Shown: piece by piece, positions 44,561 to 56,189 of the stretch
How positions within the stretch are numbered: position 1 is the stretch's first letter
How the letters are laid out: each line of letters starts with the position of its first letter
DNA from: Ophioderma brevispina
Taxonomy: Eukaryota > Echinodermata > Ophiuroidea > Amphilepidida > Ophiodermatidae
Assembly: GCA_023653785.1 (NCBI GenBank)
Contig: JAMKCH010002838.1
Coordinates: forward strand, 124,001 to 188,000
Length of the DNA: 64,000 nt
Reading direction: 5' to 3'
The notes under the pieces: model-generated
What the model was told of the DNA's origin: nothing
What the model saw: only the letters and a program-made list of their open reading frames with translations
Databases searched by the model: none
Program-made: the position numbers and the translations under genes

Positions 44561-46405
44561 ACAGTTGTCAGAAGACAGGCAAGCACTCATTATGAGAGTT
44601 CTTAAATGCATTCAAAGACGATTTAGTCGGTGCCCATAGGATTGATTGTACAGGACTGTTGAGATAGTTGGATTCAAATAATTAGTTGGATTGTAAAAAT
44701 CTGACTATAGGAGCTTTTTATAGAACCACCAATCAAAAAGACCCCAATTCAATTATATGAATGAGCTGTATAAATCCTTAGCCAAAATCAAAGGATCTCA
44801 TAAAGGGACCAAATTTGGATTGGAGGAGACTTCAATCTTGGTTATATTCAGTGGGAATCCACAAACTATCGTACTGGTTCAATGTCAGAGGTTGTCAGCA
44901 AATGTTAGATCTTGCAAATGATTTCCATCTTGAGCAAATGGTTACGGAGCCAAAACCGTCGGGTGGAAATTTCTGACATATTTTCTCACAACAATTCTAC
45001 TTTAGTTGAAAACTCTTTCTTTGATTTTGGTTTAAGTGATCACGATGGAAATCCCTGTTGATGGTGATAAATACGTATCCTAACGGTTTTCAAAACAAAA
45101 AAACCCCATAAAGCTGACATAATAGCAAAAAGTAACATGCCTGGCAGCAATCTGAGTTCTTACCAAGTTCAGTGAAGCGTTTTGTAGTGCAGAGGCAAAT
45201 TCTATTCTGTGGGGAAGAGATGTGGAATAATTTCAAAACACATTTAAAAAATCACATGGATAAGAATATTCCATCTAAGGTTATTAGAAGGACAAAAAAA
45301 AACACCTTGGAAAAATCCAAAAGGTGAAGAGACTCTAAAGACGCAAAACAAAGAAATGAGCCTTTAACAGGGGCCGTAATACTGGAAGGGCTCAGACTGG
45401 GATAAGTTCAGAATGCTAAGAAAGGACACACACAGGTTAACAAGGTTTTCTTACAGAAAGTATGTGACGAAATTTTGTCTTGAGTCAAAGAAGCAAATTT
45501 TGGTCCTTCATAAAAAAATATTCAAGAAGGATTCCAATGGTATTTATGCACTAAAAAGACAACGGGTGCTAATATCGAAAATAAAACAAAAGCTGTGAGA
45601 TTCTGACACAGACAATTCCAATCAGTATTCACACAGGAGAAACATGCAATCTATTCGTCATTCCCACAATGTGTTACCCAAAATATCCAAATAGTGCAAC
45701 CCCACCCACCAGAATGAGGAAGCTTCTGAAGAATTAAACCTGCAACAAAGCCGGCAGGGGTTTGATGATATCTTCCCCAACAATTCTGAAGGAGGGCTTC
45801 CCATGAACGGCTTCCTATACACTTACAAAAATTTTCCAGGCATCCGGGATTACTGGAGAATACCAGAGGATTGGCGTAATGGCAAACATTTCTTCAAATA
45901 TAAAAAAGGGGGGATCGTACCAGTGCGGAGAACTATAGGACCAGTACCCACAAGTGTGTGTTGTAAGCTTTTAGAACATGTGCTACATTCACAAAAAGTA
46001 TGAAAACACCTGATACTTACAATATCCTAACTAACACAAACATGGGTTAAGCCGAGGCAACTCATGCGAGTCACAGCTAATTCAAACATCATGACCTTTT
46101 CATTTTCAGTTGAAGACGCCATACAAACCGACATGGATAATTATGAACTTCTCGAAGCGTTCGACACTGTACCCCAACCACCGTCTTCTCTTCCAAATTA
46201 CAGGGATATGGCAGATTCTGGTTAACATCAATAAACATTCTTCTTTTCTTCAGGAATAGAGAGCAACGGGTAGATTAGGTAGGGGCGTAAATCTCAATGG
46301 GTCAAAGTTTTTTTTTTTTTTTGTTAAAAAAAAAATTGGAGTCCCCAAGGGTACAGTGCTCGGACCACTTTTATTTTAGTTTACAATTAAGACCTTACCG
46401 GACAC
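44561..46405 (+). pseudogene. Second LINE: endonuclease and N-terminal reverse transcriptase, interrupted downstream
   Basis: Endonuclease landmarks are IGAFYRTTNQKDPNSI (44707-44754), GGDFNLG (44822-44842), GCQQMLDLANDFHLEQMVTE (about 44892-44951) and GLSDHDG (45029-45049). A linker follows with MLRKDTHRLTRFSYRKYV (45413-45466). RT landmarks are NYRTS (about 45931), SVCCKLLEHVLHS (45954-45992), a broken FSKAFDTVP (about 46150-46177) and GVPKGTVLGPLLF (46338-46376), where Gln of PQG is read as Lys. Frame changes are frequent. This is a different family from the LINE at 34860: the NYRxxxLTSVCCKLLEH wording differs from NYRPISILP. The FADD block is missing because a repeat element starts at ~46410. 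Confidence 0.87.
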
Positions 46406-47160
46406 AAGCCTTTTTTTTCTTGAAATTATGCCAAATTTAGACACGTAATTAGCATTATTTTACACCCAAAATTGCACTTTTGACCCAATTATGATTCACC
46501 CAAAAGGAGCATGGCATAGTATTCTTTCTTGCAGCGAAGAAATTTTGCATTCCGATGTACGGTTTCAGAGATAACAGTAATTACGCATATTAATTAGATT
46601 GTGCATAACCTAAAGCGCATGTATCACAACACGTTCAAATTGCAAAAAAGATGCGCACCATGATAGGATTTCATGCAGTGAAGGACTTTTCCGTATCCGA
46701 TGTGTACCGATTTAAAAATTATAGCAATTACGCTGTTTTTTGCTAATTAATAGCTTCAATTTCATACTTAATTTGGTTTGCCCGAAATACGCCGAAATCT
46801 AATCATTCGAAGAACTCTCACAGCCGCTTCCCCAAATCCACCAAGTACATCATCATACCGCCTTACGGAACTTCCAGGAAAAACTTGTACCAAGCTTGCG
46901 GGGAAATTTTCGTTAATTATGCAAATTAGATACTTAATTTGCATATTTACGCCCCCCCCCCCCCCAAAATTCATCAGGTCGAGAAATCGTGGACCCGCTT
47001 CTTCACCCACAGTTATTTTCATCATAGCCCTTACGGAACTCCAGATAAATCGTACACAAGCCGTGAACCGACGTCAGGCAGAAAGCATGACGACAGACAG
47101 ACAGGACAGACAGACAGACAGGACGGACAGGGACAGACAGACAGACAGAAAAAGTGATTA
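46406..47160. mobile_element. Tandem-repeat plus (ACAG)n element inserted in the second LINE
   Basis: Four loosely conserved units of ~150-170 bp recur at about 46556, 46709, 46858 and 47028. Shared words are ttacggaacttccag / gatgtacggtttcagag, aattatgcaaattag and taattag. A 14-base C-run (46952-46965) lies in the third unit, and an (ACAG)n/(GACAG)n microsatellite follows at about 47087-47150. A ~150-bp tandem core beside a tetranucleotide repeat is the architecture of Helitron-related pearl/HINE elements; Helitron termini were not identified. It sits where the LINE RT catalytic block should be. Confidence 0.6.
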
Positions 47161-47860
47161 CTAAGTCTCTGCCGAACAACAGTTGAGGCGGACAATGAAA
47201 TCTTGTTGATCTGACAAATAAAAACCATTGGCTCATCAGAAGAAAACCTTTCCTCATGTACCAAGAAACCAAAGCAAGTGCCTATCTCATTGACGTGAGA
47301 CCCAAAACAATTGCATATTGCTCCCTGTATGGACCCATTCACAAAGAAACACCTTACATGAGATAGGCAAAATTCTAGCAGAGTGCTCGTATGGTGACAA
47401 ACGATTACAAACAGACCACAAGTGCCAACAGAAACTCATACGGGGGCCGAGATTGGGATATTTGCGCTCAACAAGGAGGAAAATATCTCGGGTCAATATA
47501 TGCACCCAATACGCCAAAGGCGGGCCATGTGCCATTCCGGTTGTTCGGTACTACCTGCAGCCCCCGGCTACTCGTCAAACTACGCTCGTCAGAAAGTCAT
47601 ATATACCTATCTCACGCCGTACAAACTCATTTAAGTTCTCATTTGTTCCTCGTACGGTGAAAGACTGGAACTCATTAAAAGCAGATATCCAGACGATTTG
47701 AAGATACAACATTATTCCAACAGGAACATCAATGATTCTTCAGACACTCAGGGACATCCAAGTCAGAGACTAATTACACCACTGCGCACTCGCACCCTTC
47801 TAGTCTGATTCCGCATGGAATGTTGAGAAGTATCCAAGAGAAGAAGAGCATACAAGCCGG
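47161..47860 (+). pseudogene. Second LINE, continuation: reverse transcriptase C-terminal region
   Basis: After the inserted element the LINE resumes with IGSSEENLSSCTKKPK (about 47228-47275), a YxSPVWDP-like segment (about 47311-47345), AARMVTNDY-like wording (about 47379-47405), AIPVVRYYLQPPATRQTT (about 47529-47582), RRTNSFKFSFVPRTVKDWNSL (47614-47676) and a degenerate tail to about 47860. These match the RT thumb and C-terminal region common to CR1-type LINEs. About 350 bp of RT (including the catalytic Asp-Asp) are absent, so the repeat insertion was accompanied by a deletion or the RT was already rearranged. Confidence 0.83.
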
Positions 47861-47875
47861 ACCCGAGTACTTAAT

Positions 47876-48170
47876 CGGGAAAACAGACTCGTAGAGAAAG
47901 TTGTGGTTGGTAATTATGGGAATTGTTCGAGAAAAAGACTCGTAGAGAAGTTGTGTTCGGTAATAATCGGGCTTGTCCGAGCAAATAAACCCGTTAGAGA
48001 GGTTGTTGCTCGGTAAATATGGGAGTTGTTCGAGAAATAGACTCTAAGAGAGGCTGGGGTCTGTATTTGATCGGATTTGATCAAGAAATAAACTCGTTAG
48101 GAGAGCGGGTGGAATTATCGGATTTGTTCACGAAATAAACTCGTTAGGAGGTTGTGTTCGGTAATGATGT
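47876..48170 (+). repeat. ~50-bp tandem repeat, about six copies, after the LINE C-terminus
   Basis: Unit: gaaataaactcgttagagag, gttgtgttcggtaat, atcgga.ttgttc. Starts lie near 47880, 47931, 47981, 48034, 48084 and 48130 (period about 46-53 bp). It directly follows the LINE C-terminal segment and could be a variable-number 3'-UTR repeat of that family. Confidence 0.85.
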
Positions 48171-49189
48171 ATTTGTAATTAGACTGATATCTGGTACGAG
48201 ACCTTAGTTCGAGTTACAATGCTTGTTTCGCTCTCTGATATACTTATCTGTGCTCGGTTATGTCGATCGCCAGCCCACCATCCGACACAAGGCCATTGTT
48301 ATCGTTCTCATCTCTGTCAATCGTTTTTATTAACAGTGCCATTCGGGGGAACATCGTGGAACGACCGTCTGGCACAAGGCTTTTTTCTTTGTCTTTCGAT
48401 TTTATCACAGAAAACTGTGGTCCGTTATTCGAAATATTTTCGGCACCTCTTTGGGTGTCAGATCCGCTTTATTCCTGCTACTCGTTGCTCAGAGGATCGT
48501 GCCGAGCGTTATACTAAACTAGAATTCTCTTGCTCGGTTCTTAGTATAGAGATTCACCATAATCAGGCGCAAGGGCGGCGGCTCTTTATCACTAACACTA
48601 CTGAAAACACAACCCTAGGCTCTGACCCGAGTCCCCGTCTGATCTTTTAGATTTTCCCCTCGCGGCGACATTAGATGATTTACGCTGGGGCGATTGTGAA
48701 TAATAAGCCTGGAAATCCTGACGGCCATTATGCCCGAAATAAAACAACCGATACGGGAGCACAAAGGATAATGGATCGGTCAAATAGCAATAAAAAGGAC
48801 CGGGTGAATCAATAATCTACGCTGTTAAGGTAGTATGAATAAACCTGTAAATAGAAATAAAACAAGCTATAAGACGTAGTATATACATTGGACTAATAGT
48901 ATAGCTAACCAACATGGCCGCCAATCGGCGACGATAACAAGATTAAAACTATTTAATGATTTGGGGCGGCTGAAAGCCTAGAAATTAAGAAATAAATGGT
49001 CAAAGGCCCATCCAAACGCTAGTAGTAGTTAAAGAAGTAAATGGAGAGAAAATTGTAAACTAACATTATAGCATACGGCATAGAAAACCCGTCAAAGGAA
49101 GGATAAAATTTACGCAATGGACCTATGTTTGACGTCGGAGAGAAAAGAGGATGAGTTAGGGTAGGGTTGGGCAAGTGTGGTATGATGGT
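48171..49189. other. Unassigned stretch
   Basis: A 143-codon plus-strand frame (48219-48650) has no motif I recognise, and an overlapping 85-codon frame in another phase is of similar quality, so neither is called. The region may be the LINE 3' UTR plus flank. Confidence 0.35.
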
Positions 49190-50515
49190 CAATTGACCTT
49201 TAAATCCAAGAAACCGCCTTTTTTCAGGTCAGGGTTCAGATTAGAAGGCCCTACCATTTACTTATATGCATCATTCTTGTCGAATTAGGTGTAATATTAA
49301 AGAATACATTTTTCTATCATTTAATCACTTTTCATGGGATTATGGCAAAATAGTTTTCATATTTTTTGGCACAAAAAATGGCATTTTTTGGCATGTTTTG
49401 CTAATTTTTTGGGCACTTTAAATTTTGAAGATTAAAACGTTTTACTCAACGTGATACTAACTAGATGGCTTTTGAGGAGTTCAATGGTATTCCCAAAAAT
49501 ATGTTCCCAAATGGGTGCAATTATCATGGAATTTCCATAGGACTACGCGGACAAATTTTGAATTTATTCTGTTTCAATGGTCATTGATTTAATCAAGAAA
49601 AATCACCTTTTTTTCAGTCAGGGTTCAGATTAGGAAGCCGACCATTCCATATATTCCATCATCTTGTAGAATTAGGTATCATATTAGGTGGCATTTTCTA
49701 TCAGTGGAATCAATTTTTGAGGAATTAATGCTAATGTTTTTAAAGGGGGATGGTCGATTTAAGTATTGAAAGTTTTCATCTTGATAGAAAGAATGGCCTT
49801 CACCCAAACACCCCATCTGTAAGTTTCGCGCCGATATTTCAATCGTTTTGGATGTGACATCTAGAAACGTGATTTTTTGAGCCCCATAGAGTACTGTGTA
49901 AAACTAATATTGGTCCACCAAATTTGGAGTCCAACTTCTTTTCCTCTCATAAACCCCAACCAAACATCAATTAAGCTAAGAATGCACAGGGTAAATGAAG
50001 AAATGTAGCTTCTTTTGATATCAAATTTTCACGCACTTCCGGTAACATCTGGCTTTCGGGACGAGCTATTAGCGCTCGGGCCATGGCCCTTGTAAAATTT
50101 TTGGTTTTAAAAAGGGCCCTTTTTTTGGAAAATTCCTAAAGTTTTTTTAAATTTTGGGCAAAATTTAAATTTTGAAGATTACGTTTGTACTCTTCATGAT
50201 ACTATTCGCTTTGGGGAGTTCAATGGTATTTCCCAAAATGGTCCCAAATAGTGTGCTATATCTGGAAATTTCATAGGAAATAAATGGACAAATTTTGAAG
50301 TTATTCTGTATCACAAGTCGTTGACCTTTAAATCTAAGACAAATCACCTTTTTCAGTCAGGGTTCAATGATTAGGAATGCTACCATTTACATAATTGCAA
50401 TATTTCTTGTATAATTATGTGTCATATTAAATAGAATGCATTTTTTCTTAATGTGAAATCATTTCGAGGGAATTGTGCATAATGGTTTTCACATTTGGGA
50501 AAAAGGGTCATTTAA
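49190..50515 (+). repeat. Family T tandem repeat, forward copies, interrupted by a family G MITE
   Basis: Units with period ~400 bp recur: tcaggtcagggttcagattag at about 49225, 49616 and 50355; gaagatta.acgtt at about 49425 and 50175; gaggagttcaatggtatt.cc at about 49473 and 50215. The ~755-bp gap between the last two pairs equals one unit plus the 347-bp G element, so G inserted into a pre-existing T array. Confidence 0.85.
49744..50090 (+). mobile_element. Family G MITE, copy 1 (347 bp)
   Basis: It starts AGGGGGATGGTCGATTTAAG after TTAA (49740-49743) and ends CCATGGCCCT before TGTA (a damaged TTAA). It aligns end to end with 13117-13476 through catctgtaagtttcgc.ccgatatt, catagagtactg.gtaaaa, ttaagctaag and acttccggtaaca. 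Imperfect TIRs and TTAA flanks place it with the other TTAA-flanked families. Confidence 0.85.
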
Positions 50516-51909
50516 TGATATTTTAAAAAAATACACGTCGCACGGTTCTCGACCGCTAAACCCCCTGGGGTGGGGTTCATGTGCTCTGTTTCTCCAAAGG
50601 CGTCGGCCTTTTTCCCTCCTGCCTGCCTTATTTCCCCTCCCACCCCTTCCCCCGCCCGCCCTTCCTTCCGCATTCCCGCGGTTCGGGGCATGCGAAGTGT
50701 CGGTCAGAATCGCAGCCATCGCGCGGCCGCGCAGCCACCCGGGTAACAAGGGCAACGCAAGGGGACGTTTATTTAAGAACAGGAGAGTAGTGAAGGATCT
50801 AAGTGACAAATGGCCTAGCAGTGGTGCTGCCGGAGGTAGGCCCGGTTTGGGGGACTGGGCTCAATGGGTGAAAATTAGGAAGCTGTCGTAGAGAGTGGCC
50901 GGCGAAGACAGATGGCCCACCCGGAAGAAGGAGTTGACCCCCCCCCCGGACTAGGTAGGAAGCCTGTGAGGGGGGAGGCCCTCCTAGGTGAAGGTTTTAA
51001 GATAGGGGGCCATCAAGGACAGGGGCGAGAGGAAGAAGGAATGTTGGCGCTTTTCCACAGTAGGGGATCCTGTTGAGGAGGTGAGAGGGACGGAGCTAAA
51101 GGACAGGGTGGGTGTAGTAATTCGGGCAGGGGGGGACGCCAGGGCGCAAAGGACTGTGGGGGGAGAGGCCCAAGGTGGACGGGGGTGGACAGAGGGAGTG
51201 TCTTATGGGGATGGGAGGAGGGGCGTGGAGGGAAGGGGTTGCGGGGGGGGGTTGGCGAAGAGGGGGGGTGGGACAGGTAAATAGAATGAAGGTAGCGAAG
51301 GGTGAACTTGGGGGGGAGGTTGCAGGGGGAGGAGGGGGAGGGAAGGGTCCGGGACTCCGTATCGATGGGGGGGCCGGACGGTGCATAATGTGAGATTCGG
51401 GGCCGGGTGGAGAGGAATGAAAGGGTGACAAGGGACGTCCTAAAATGTATACGGGTGATGGAGGAGGGGCCGTTGGGCGTAGCCGCTATCTTGGTGTCAG
51501 TCGGTGTACGCCTGTGCGAACAGGAGCCTGTCATGGTAAGTGGCGGGGCATTCCCCGTTCCCCCCGCCCCACGCCGCCTTCCTCCCCTGGCCCCCTCGCC
51601 CTTCCTCCCCGGTGGTTCTGCCCTTTCCGCTCCCCCTTTCCGCCCGGCGAGAGCGAGATCCCCCGTCGAGTTCCACCCTTTCCCGCCGCCCCCCTCCCCC
51701 CTTCCTATAGTGGGGACACCCTCCACACCCCCGTTCCCCCCCCTTCCCGCCACCATCCGCCTTTACCCCCGCCGCCTCCACCCTGAGATATATCAGGCAC
51801 CGGAAGGCGACCCCACCTGTCCGCTCCGAGACGGCCCCTGCGGCCGTGGATTAGGGGCGACGGGGTGACGTCAACGAGCGGTCATTCCGGCACGACCCCA
51901 TTGGGGCCC
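50516..51909. other. GC-rich block with a purine-to-pyrimidine switch
   Basis: 50540-50900 is GC- and CpG-rich. 50930-51470 is G-rich on the top strand, and 51545-51800 is C-rich. Overlapping frames reach 247 codons minus (51013-51756) and 153 codons plus (51407-51868), all proline/glycine/arginine-biased and mutually overlapping, so none is called. A CpG-island-like host promoter or a decayed GC-rich minisatellite are both possible. Confidence 0.4.
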
Positions 51910-52605
51910 TCCGGCCGTGGCCCCTTCCCTCGTTTCCCCTCCCCCTTCCCCCCGTTCCCTAGAGCCCCCGCTTAAACCTGGACAACCCCCCTTACACGCC
52001 TGGCAACCCCCCCTTAACAACCCGTGCAAAACCCACCTTAAAAACCACCACCAGCCCCCTTTGAAAGCCCAGACAACCCCCCTTACCCCGCCTTACCCCC
52101 CCTTTACCCCTATCTTCCTGTTTTAACTTTAAAAAAAATCCCCCCCCAGCCCCCTTCATGCTTCCCTCCCCGGCCGGCCCCTTACCCCGGGATAAGCGGG
52201 GACAACCCCCTTTAAAAAAACCAGACACTCCACCTAAACCCCCAACAATCCCCTTAAACCCAACACCCCCTTAAGCTGACAACCCCCCTTCAACCCGACA
52301 ACCCCCTTAAACCTGGACAACCCCCCTTAAACTCGTGCAAACCCACCTTAAACCACACAAGCCCTCCCTTTAAACCCAGACACCCCCCTCAAACCCGGAC
52401 ACCCCTTTAACCCGACAGACCCACCTTCAACCCCAACAGCCCTTAAGTCCAACAACCCCCTTAAAAACCCGGACAACCCCTTTAAAAACCCAGACAACCC
52501 ACGTTAAACCCAACATCCCCTGAAACCAACAACCCCTTCACGCCGGACCACCCCCCTTAAACAACCAGACAACCCCCCTAACCCGACAAACCACCTTAAA
52601 CTAAT
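51910..52605. repeat. ~20-bp minisatellite (AAACCCGGACAACCCCCCTT-like)
   Basis: Units of about 18-24 bp vary around cttaaacccagacaaccccc for ~700 bp. The right half is more regular than the left. Short frames are artefacts. Confidence 0.9.
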
Positions 52606-52611
52606 AGACGC

Positions 52612-53255
52612 GAGAATACATGATTCCCCACCCCTCCATCAAGTTTCATCATCAAAATCAACTTATGGATCTTCAGATAGTTTGTTCACATTTTTTTGGG
52701 TGAAAATACCACCCCAAATTTGCCCATAAATATGCCAATTAGCTATTTAAATTAGCATATCAATGCGCCACAAACCTAATCAATCAAGCGATAGTACATG
52801 ATATTCCCCACCCCTCCACCAGTGTTCATCAAACGGACTTATTTTATTCTTCAGATAGTTTGTTCACAAGCTTTTTGGTTAAAAATCCCCAAATTAACTC
52901 ATTAATTATGCAAATTAGGTACAATTAGCATATGCCACGCCCATAATCTAATCAATGAAGGGCATGGCAGTCCGATCCCACCCACCAAGTTACATCCCAA
53001 ACCCTTATGGGTCCTCATGTTATCGCGTTCACAAGATTGTGTTGGAAATACCCCCAATTAACTCATTAATTATGCAAATTAGGGGTACCTACTTAGCATA
53101 TGCCACGCCCATAATCTAATAAGATGAAGGGGCATGGCAGCACGATCCCACCCACCAAGTTTACTCACCATAACCCTTAGGGGTCTCATGTTATCGCGTT
53201 CACCAGATTGTGTTGGACGCCCGCGCCGACGCAGACGGCCGCCGACGCCTTGACT
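52612..53255 (+). repeat. ~170-bp tandem repeat, four units, ending in a GACGCC-rich run
   Basis: The anchor gttcacaa/gttcacat recurs at about 52683, 52862, 53029 and 53199. The unit includes gatcccacccaccaagtt, ttatcgcgttcacaagattg, aactcattaattatgcaaat and atgccacgcccataat. The last unit runs into gacgcccgcgccgacgcaga, a GC-rich simple-repeat-like end. The layout matches the element at 46406-47160, and the words taattatgcaaattag are shared with it. Confidence 0.82.
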
Positions 53256-53309
53256 GATCGCATAATCCCCCTTCTGCTTTTCAAGCCATGGGGATAAAAA
53301 CAATTCCTC

Positions 53310-53690
53310 CCCATTTTTTGTGCTCACGTTTTGGACAAAATTTGAAAATGAAGATAAAAATTTCCTTTTTATACTATGCCCTCAGGGAAATAAATGGTTT
53401 TTTTTTCAGAATTTGCCCCCACATAAGTGTGCATACCTCACAAAAATTTCGAGTATAACCAAACCTTTTTAAGTTGCACAACCTTTCAGGTCAGTGATCA
53501 TTTTCCAGATTTTCAGGCCTATGTATATGCGTTGTTCCTGTTAAATTAGATTTCATTCTAAAAAAAAATATCCATCTTTTGATATTCAATTTTTGAGGAG
53601 TCATTTTCCGGAAATTGCTTTGGATTTTGGTGTAACATTAGAGAAAAAAACGCTATTTTGACCACCACAAGTTGGTAACAACCATTGGTT
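53310..53690 (+). repeat. Family T copy, diverged
   Basis: Recognisable words are tgaa.atgaagataaaaattt, aacctttcaggtcag, gttcctgttaaattag, gatattcaatttttgaggag and ttgaccaccac. It is one unit long and more diverged than the arrays at 49190 and 57195. Confidence 0.6.
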
Positions 53691-54095
53691 CTTCAAAGTG
53701 GTATCACTGACTGGAATAAAAATAGCTATCATTTTGATAACAATTTTGATAGGCTATTTGAAATTTTTGTTTAAATTGGGGGGGGGGGGGAAGAATCTGA
53801 TTATCATTTGATACAGATTTTTCCTGGCTCAATGCGAATAACCTGTAATGGATAATTTTGTTCCGGCATAAATCCTTGGGTGCGTACAATACGTGACATC
53901 TAAAGGTTGGTCAGGACACATTTTAGATATGAAAAATAAAGAAACAATCAAATACGTATAACTTATTTAGCTTTCACACCTATGTGAGAGATTACATGTT
54001 CCACTTACACTGATTTGAAATGGATGGATTATTCTCAAAATGATCCCTGAAGGTAGATGACTGTAGGTCCCATATAGTGTTTTCCAGGTCGGGTG
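53691..54095. other. Unassigned stretch with G-run
   Basis: A run of twelve G lies at about 53779-53790. No gene recognised. Confidence 0.45.
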
Positions 54096-54283
54096 ACTAT
54101 AAAACAAAGCCCAAAACCCCAAGACCCCCCCAACTAAAAACAGACCCCCCTCAACTATAAAACCCAGACCCCCTCAACTATAAACAAGACCCCCCCTCAA
54201 CATAAACAAGACCCCTCAACCTATAAACAAGACTCTCAGCTATAAACCAAGACCCCCTCCCCTCAAACTATAAAACAAGACCC
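54096..54283. repeat. ~22-bp minisatellite (CCCCCTCAACTATAAACAAGA-like)
   Basis: About eight units of ccctcaactataaacaagac with one-base indels. Confidence 0.9.
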
Positions 54284-54639
54284 GCCTTTTTGGTTTGCGA
54301 AATGACCATTACCGGTACACTGAATACACTTGTATTCATGGTATTCAAACACAATGTCACAGACTCGGTCACAACAGGCGATGCCGATGGAACAACTCCG
54401 GCATGTGTTTCCTGTGTTAAACATCATTTCCGTCGTCTGCAGAATACAATGAAACTCCGGATCATTTCTATTTAAATTGTTTTCTATTTCCCCATAAGGG
54501 CGCTGATTTGGGCTTAATCATTTCAGGTGAGGTCTAATGTTTATAAAAACTTTAAAAACCCTGGCAAAAATATCCACTTGAAAATCTGAGGGCGCAATTT
54601 TAAGTCGTCCGCTAGGAAATACCTTATGGTGGCAAGATT
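54284..54639. other. Unassigned stretch
   Basis: A 61-codon plus-strand frame (54290-54475) has no recognisable motif. Confidence 0.4.
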
Positions 54640-55480
54640 CGTGTGTGGTGTCGTCTGTCAGTCTGTGTGTGTGTCAACTTTTGGAATACACTTTTGGTTA
54701 AAACGTCTAGGCTTTTTAAGTGCAGTGATGTCAAGTTCATACTTTGGTTGCATATACATTGAGACAAGGGCTTAGGGGGTAACATATGAGAGGTCAAAGG
54801 TCATTCAGTGTCACTTAGGGTCATCTTGTGCATTATATATATTTCTAGTTAAAATGTCTCTTCAATTTTAGTGACGTGATGGATCAAGTTCATACTTGAT
54901 ATGCTTTTACATTGCGGCAAGGGGTCTTGTGTGGGTCACAGATAGGGTCAAGGTTCATTCAGGGGTCACTTAGGGTCATTAAGCTTTTGCATGTGGTATA
55001 CACCTTTTGGGTTCAATTCTGTTGGCATTGTTAGTGTCAGCAATGGATTAAGTTCATACTGGTAGGCCTATACATGGAGGGCAAGGGGTTCTTATGTGGG
55101 TCATAGATAAGAGGTCAAAGTCATTCATGAGTCACTAGGGTCATATCTTGTGGCATGTGGTATACACTTTTGGTTAAATGTAGCATTTTAGTGCAGTGAC
55201 GGATCATTCACATACTTGGTATGTTATACATTGAGGCAAGGGGTCTATGTTGGGTCACGATGAGGTCAAAGTTCCATTCAGGGGTCACTATGTCATTAAT
55301 ATCTTGTGCATGTGTATACACTTTTTGGTTAAAATGTCTTTGGATTTTAGTGCAGTGCTGAGGAAGTTCACATTTGGTATGCTTATATAGTGAGAAAAGT
55401 ATCTATGTAGGGTCAGAGGTCATATGAGGGTCAGATGTGAGGTCAAGGTCATTCAGGGGTCACTTTAGAAGTCGTGACCA
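54640..55480 (+). repeat. ~157-bp tandem repeat, five units, after a (TCTG)/(GT) microsatellite
   Basis: gtctgtcagtctgtgtgtgtgtc (54653-54675) precedes units anchored by tatacacttttggttaaaatgtct at about 54688, 54832, 54999, 55160 and 55314 (spacing 144-167 bp). Units contain gtgcagtgatggatcaagttcatactt, aggcaaggggtct, gaggtcaaaggtcattcaggggtcac and tagggtcat. The last unit fades near 55480. Microsatellite plus ~150-170-bp core again resembles pearl/HINE elements; the AGGTCA/GGGTCA content recalls the 10-12.6-kb satellite. Confidence 0.88.
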
Positions 55481-56189
55481 CATAAGCGGACTACCTATTT
55501 TGGTCAGCACTGTTCCTATTTTTTTAAAATATGCCAGTGTCTCTTAACAAAATAGATGTTGCTTAAGAGGAATAAGTCATATGAGAAACAATCAGGGATT
55601 CCATCAGTTGGGTGATTGCTGTTACCACTAAAATCATTATACTCTTCTTCAATGGATAATTGCTGTAACATATATTTCCCTTTCTGCTGATAACACTGGC
55701 TTGTCTTTTTAATAACCTCTTGGTGATCTTTTGAACCCTATTTGTTGGTTTTACATCTATATTTGCTCTCATTAAACTTCATGTCTTTGTCAGCTTTGGC
55801 ACTTGAAGTATGGTTTTAATCCAAGTTCTATGAAAACAACACCCACCCCTGGTGGATATTTTCTTCTGGAACCATTCTTAAAGCTTACCCCCTCAAATCG
55901 GAGACGCTGTTCCTCCGAACTATTGTAACTGAGTTTAAATTTGTTTTAAGGTTTTTGTTGAAGTTTATGCCATACCTCATACTTATGACTAGGGAGGTTG
56001 GATAATTAACCATGATCGTTAATGGATAATGCCTGTCATCGGTAATATCAATTAGTAGCATGTTCAGAGCATCGACCAAAATCCTTCCTTCTAAATCCTT
56101 CTAAAACCATTTCCAGCAACTTAAAATCTACTTAAGCAAAGAAACATATGAAGCATCATTGATTTATTCTGTGTCTATTGGTGTTCTTC
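55481..56189. other. Unassigned stretch
   Basis: No gene or repeat recognised. Confidence 0.4.

Noticed and set aside
48219..48650. 143-codon plus-strand frame
   Set aside because: No recognisable motif, with an overlapping competing frame; left as unassigned.
51013..51868. 247- and 153-codon frames on opposite strands
   Set aside because: Composition-driven in GC-rich, strand-skewed DNA; no motif recognised.
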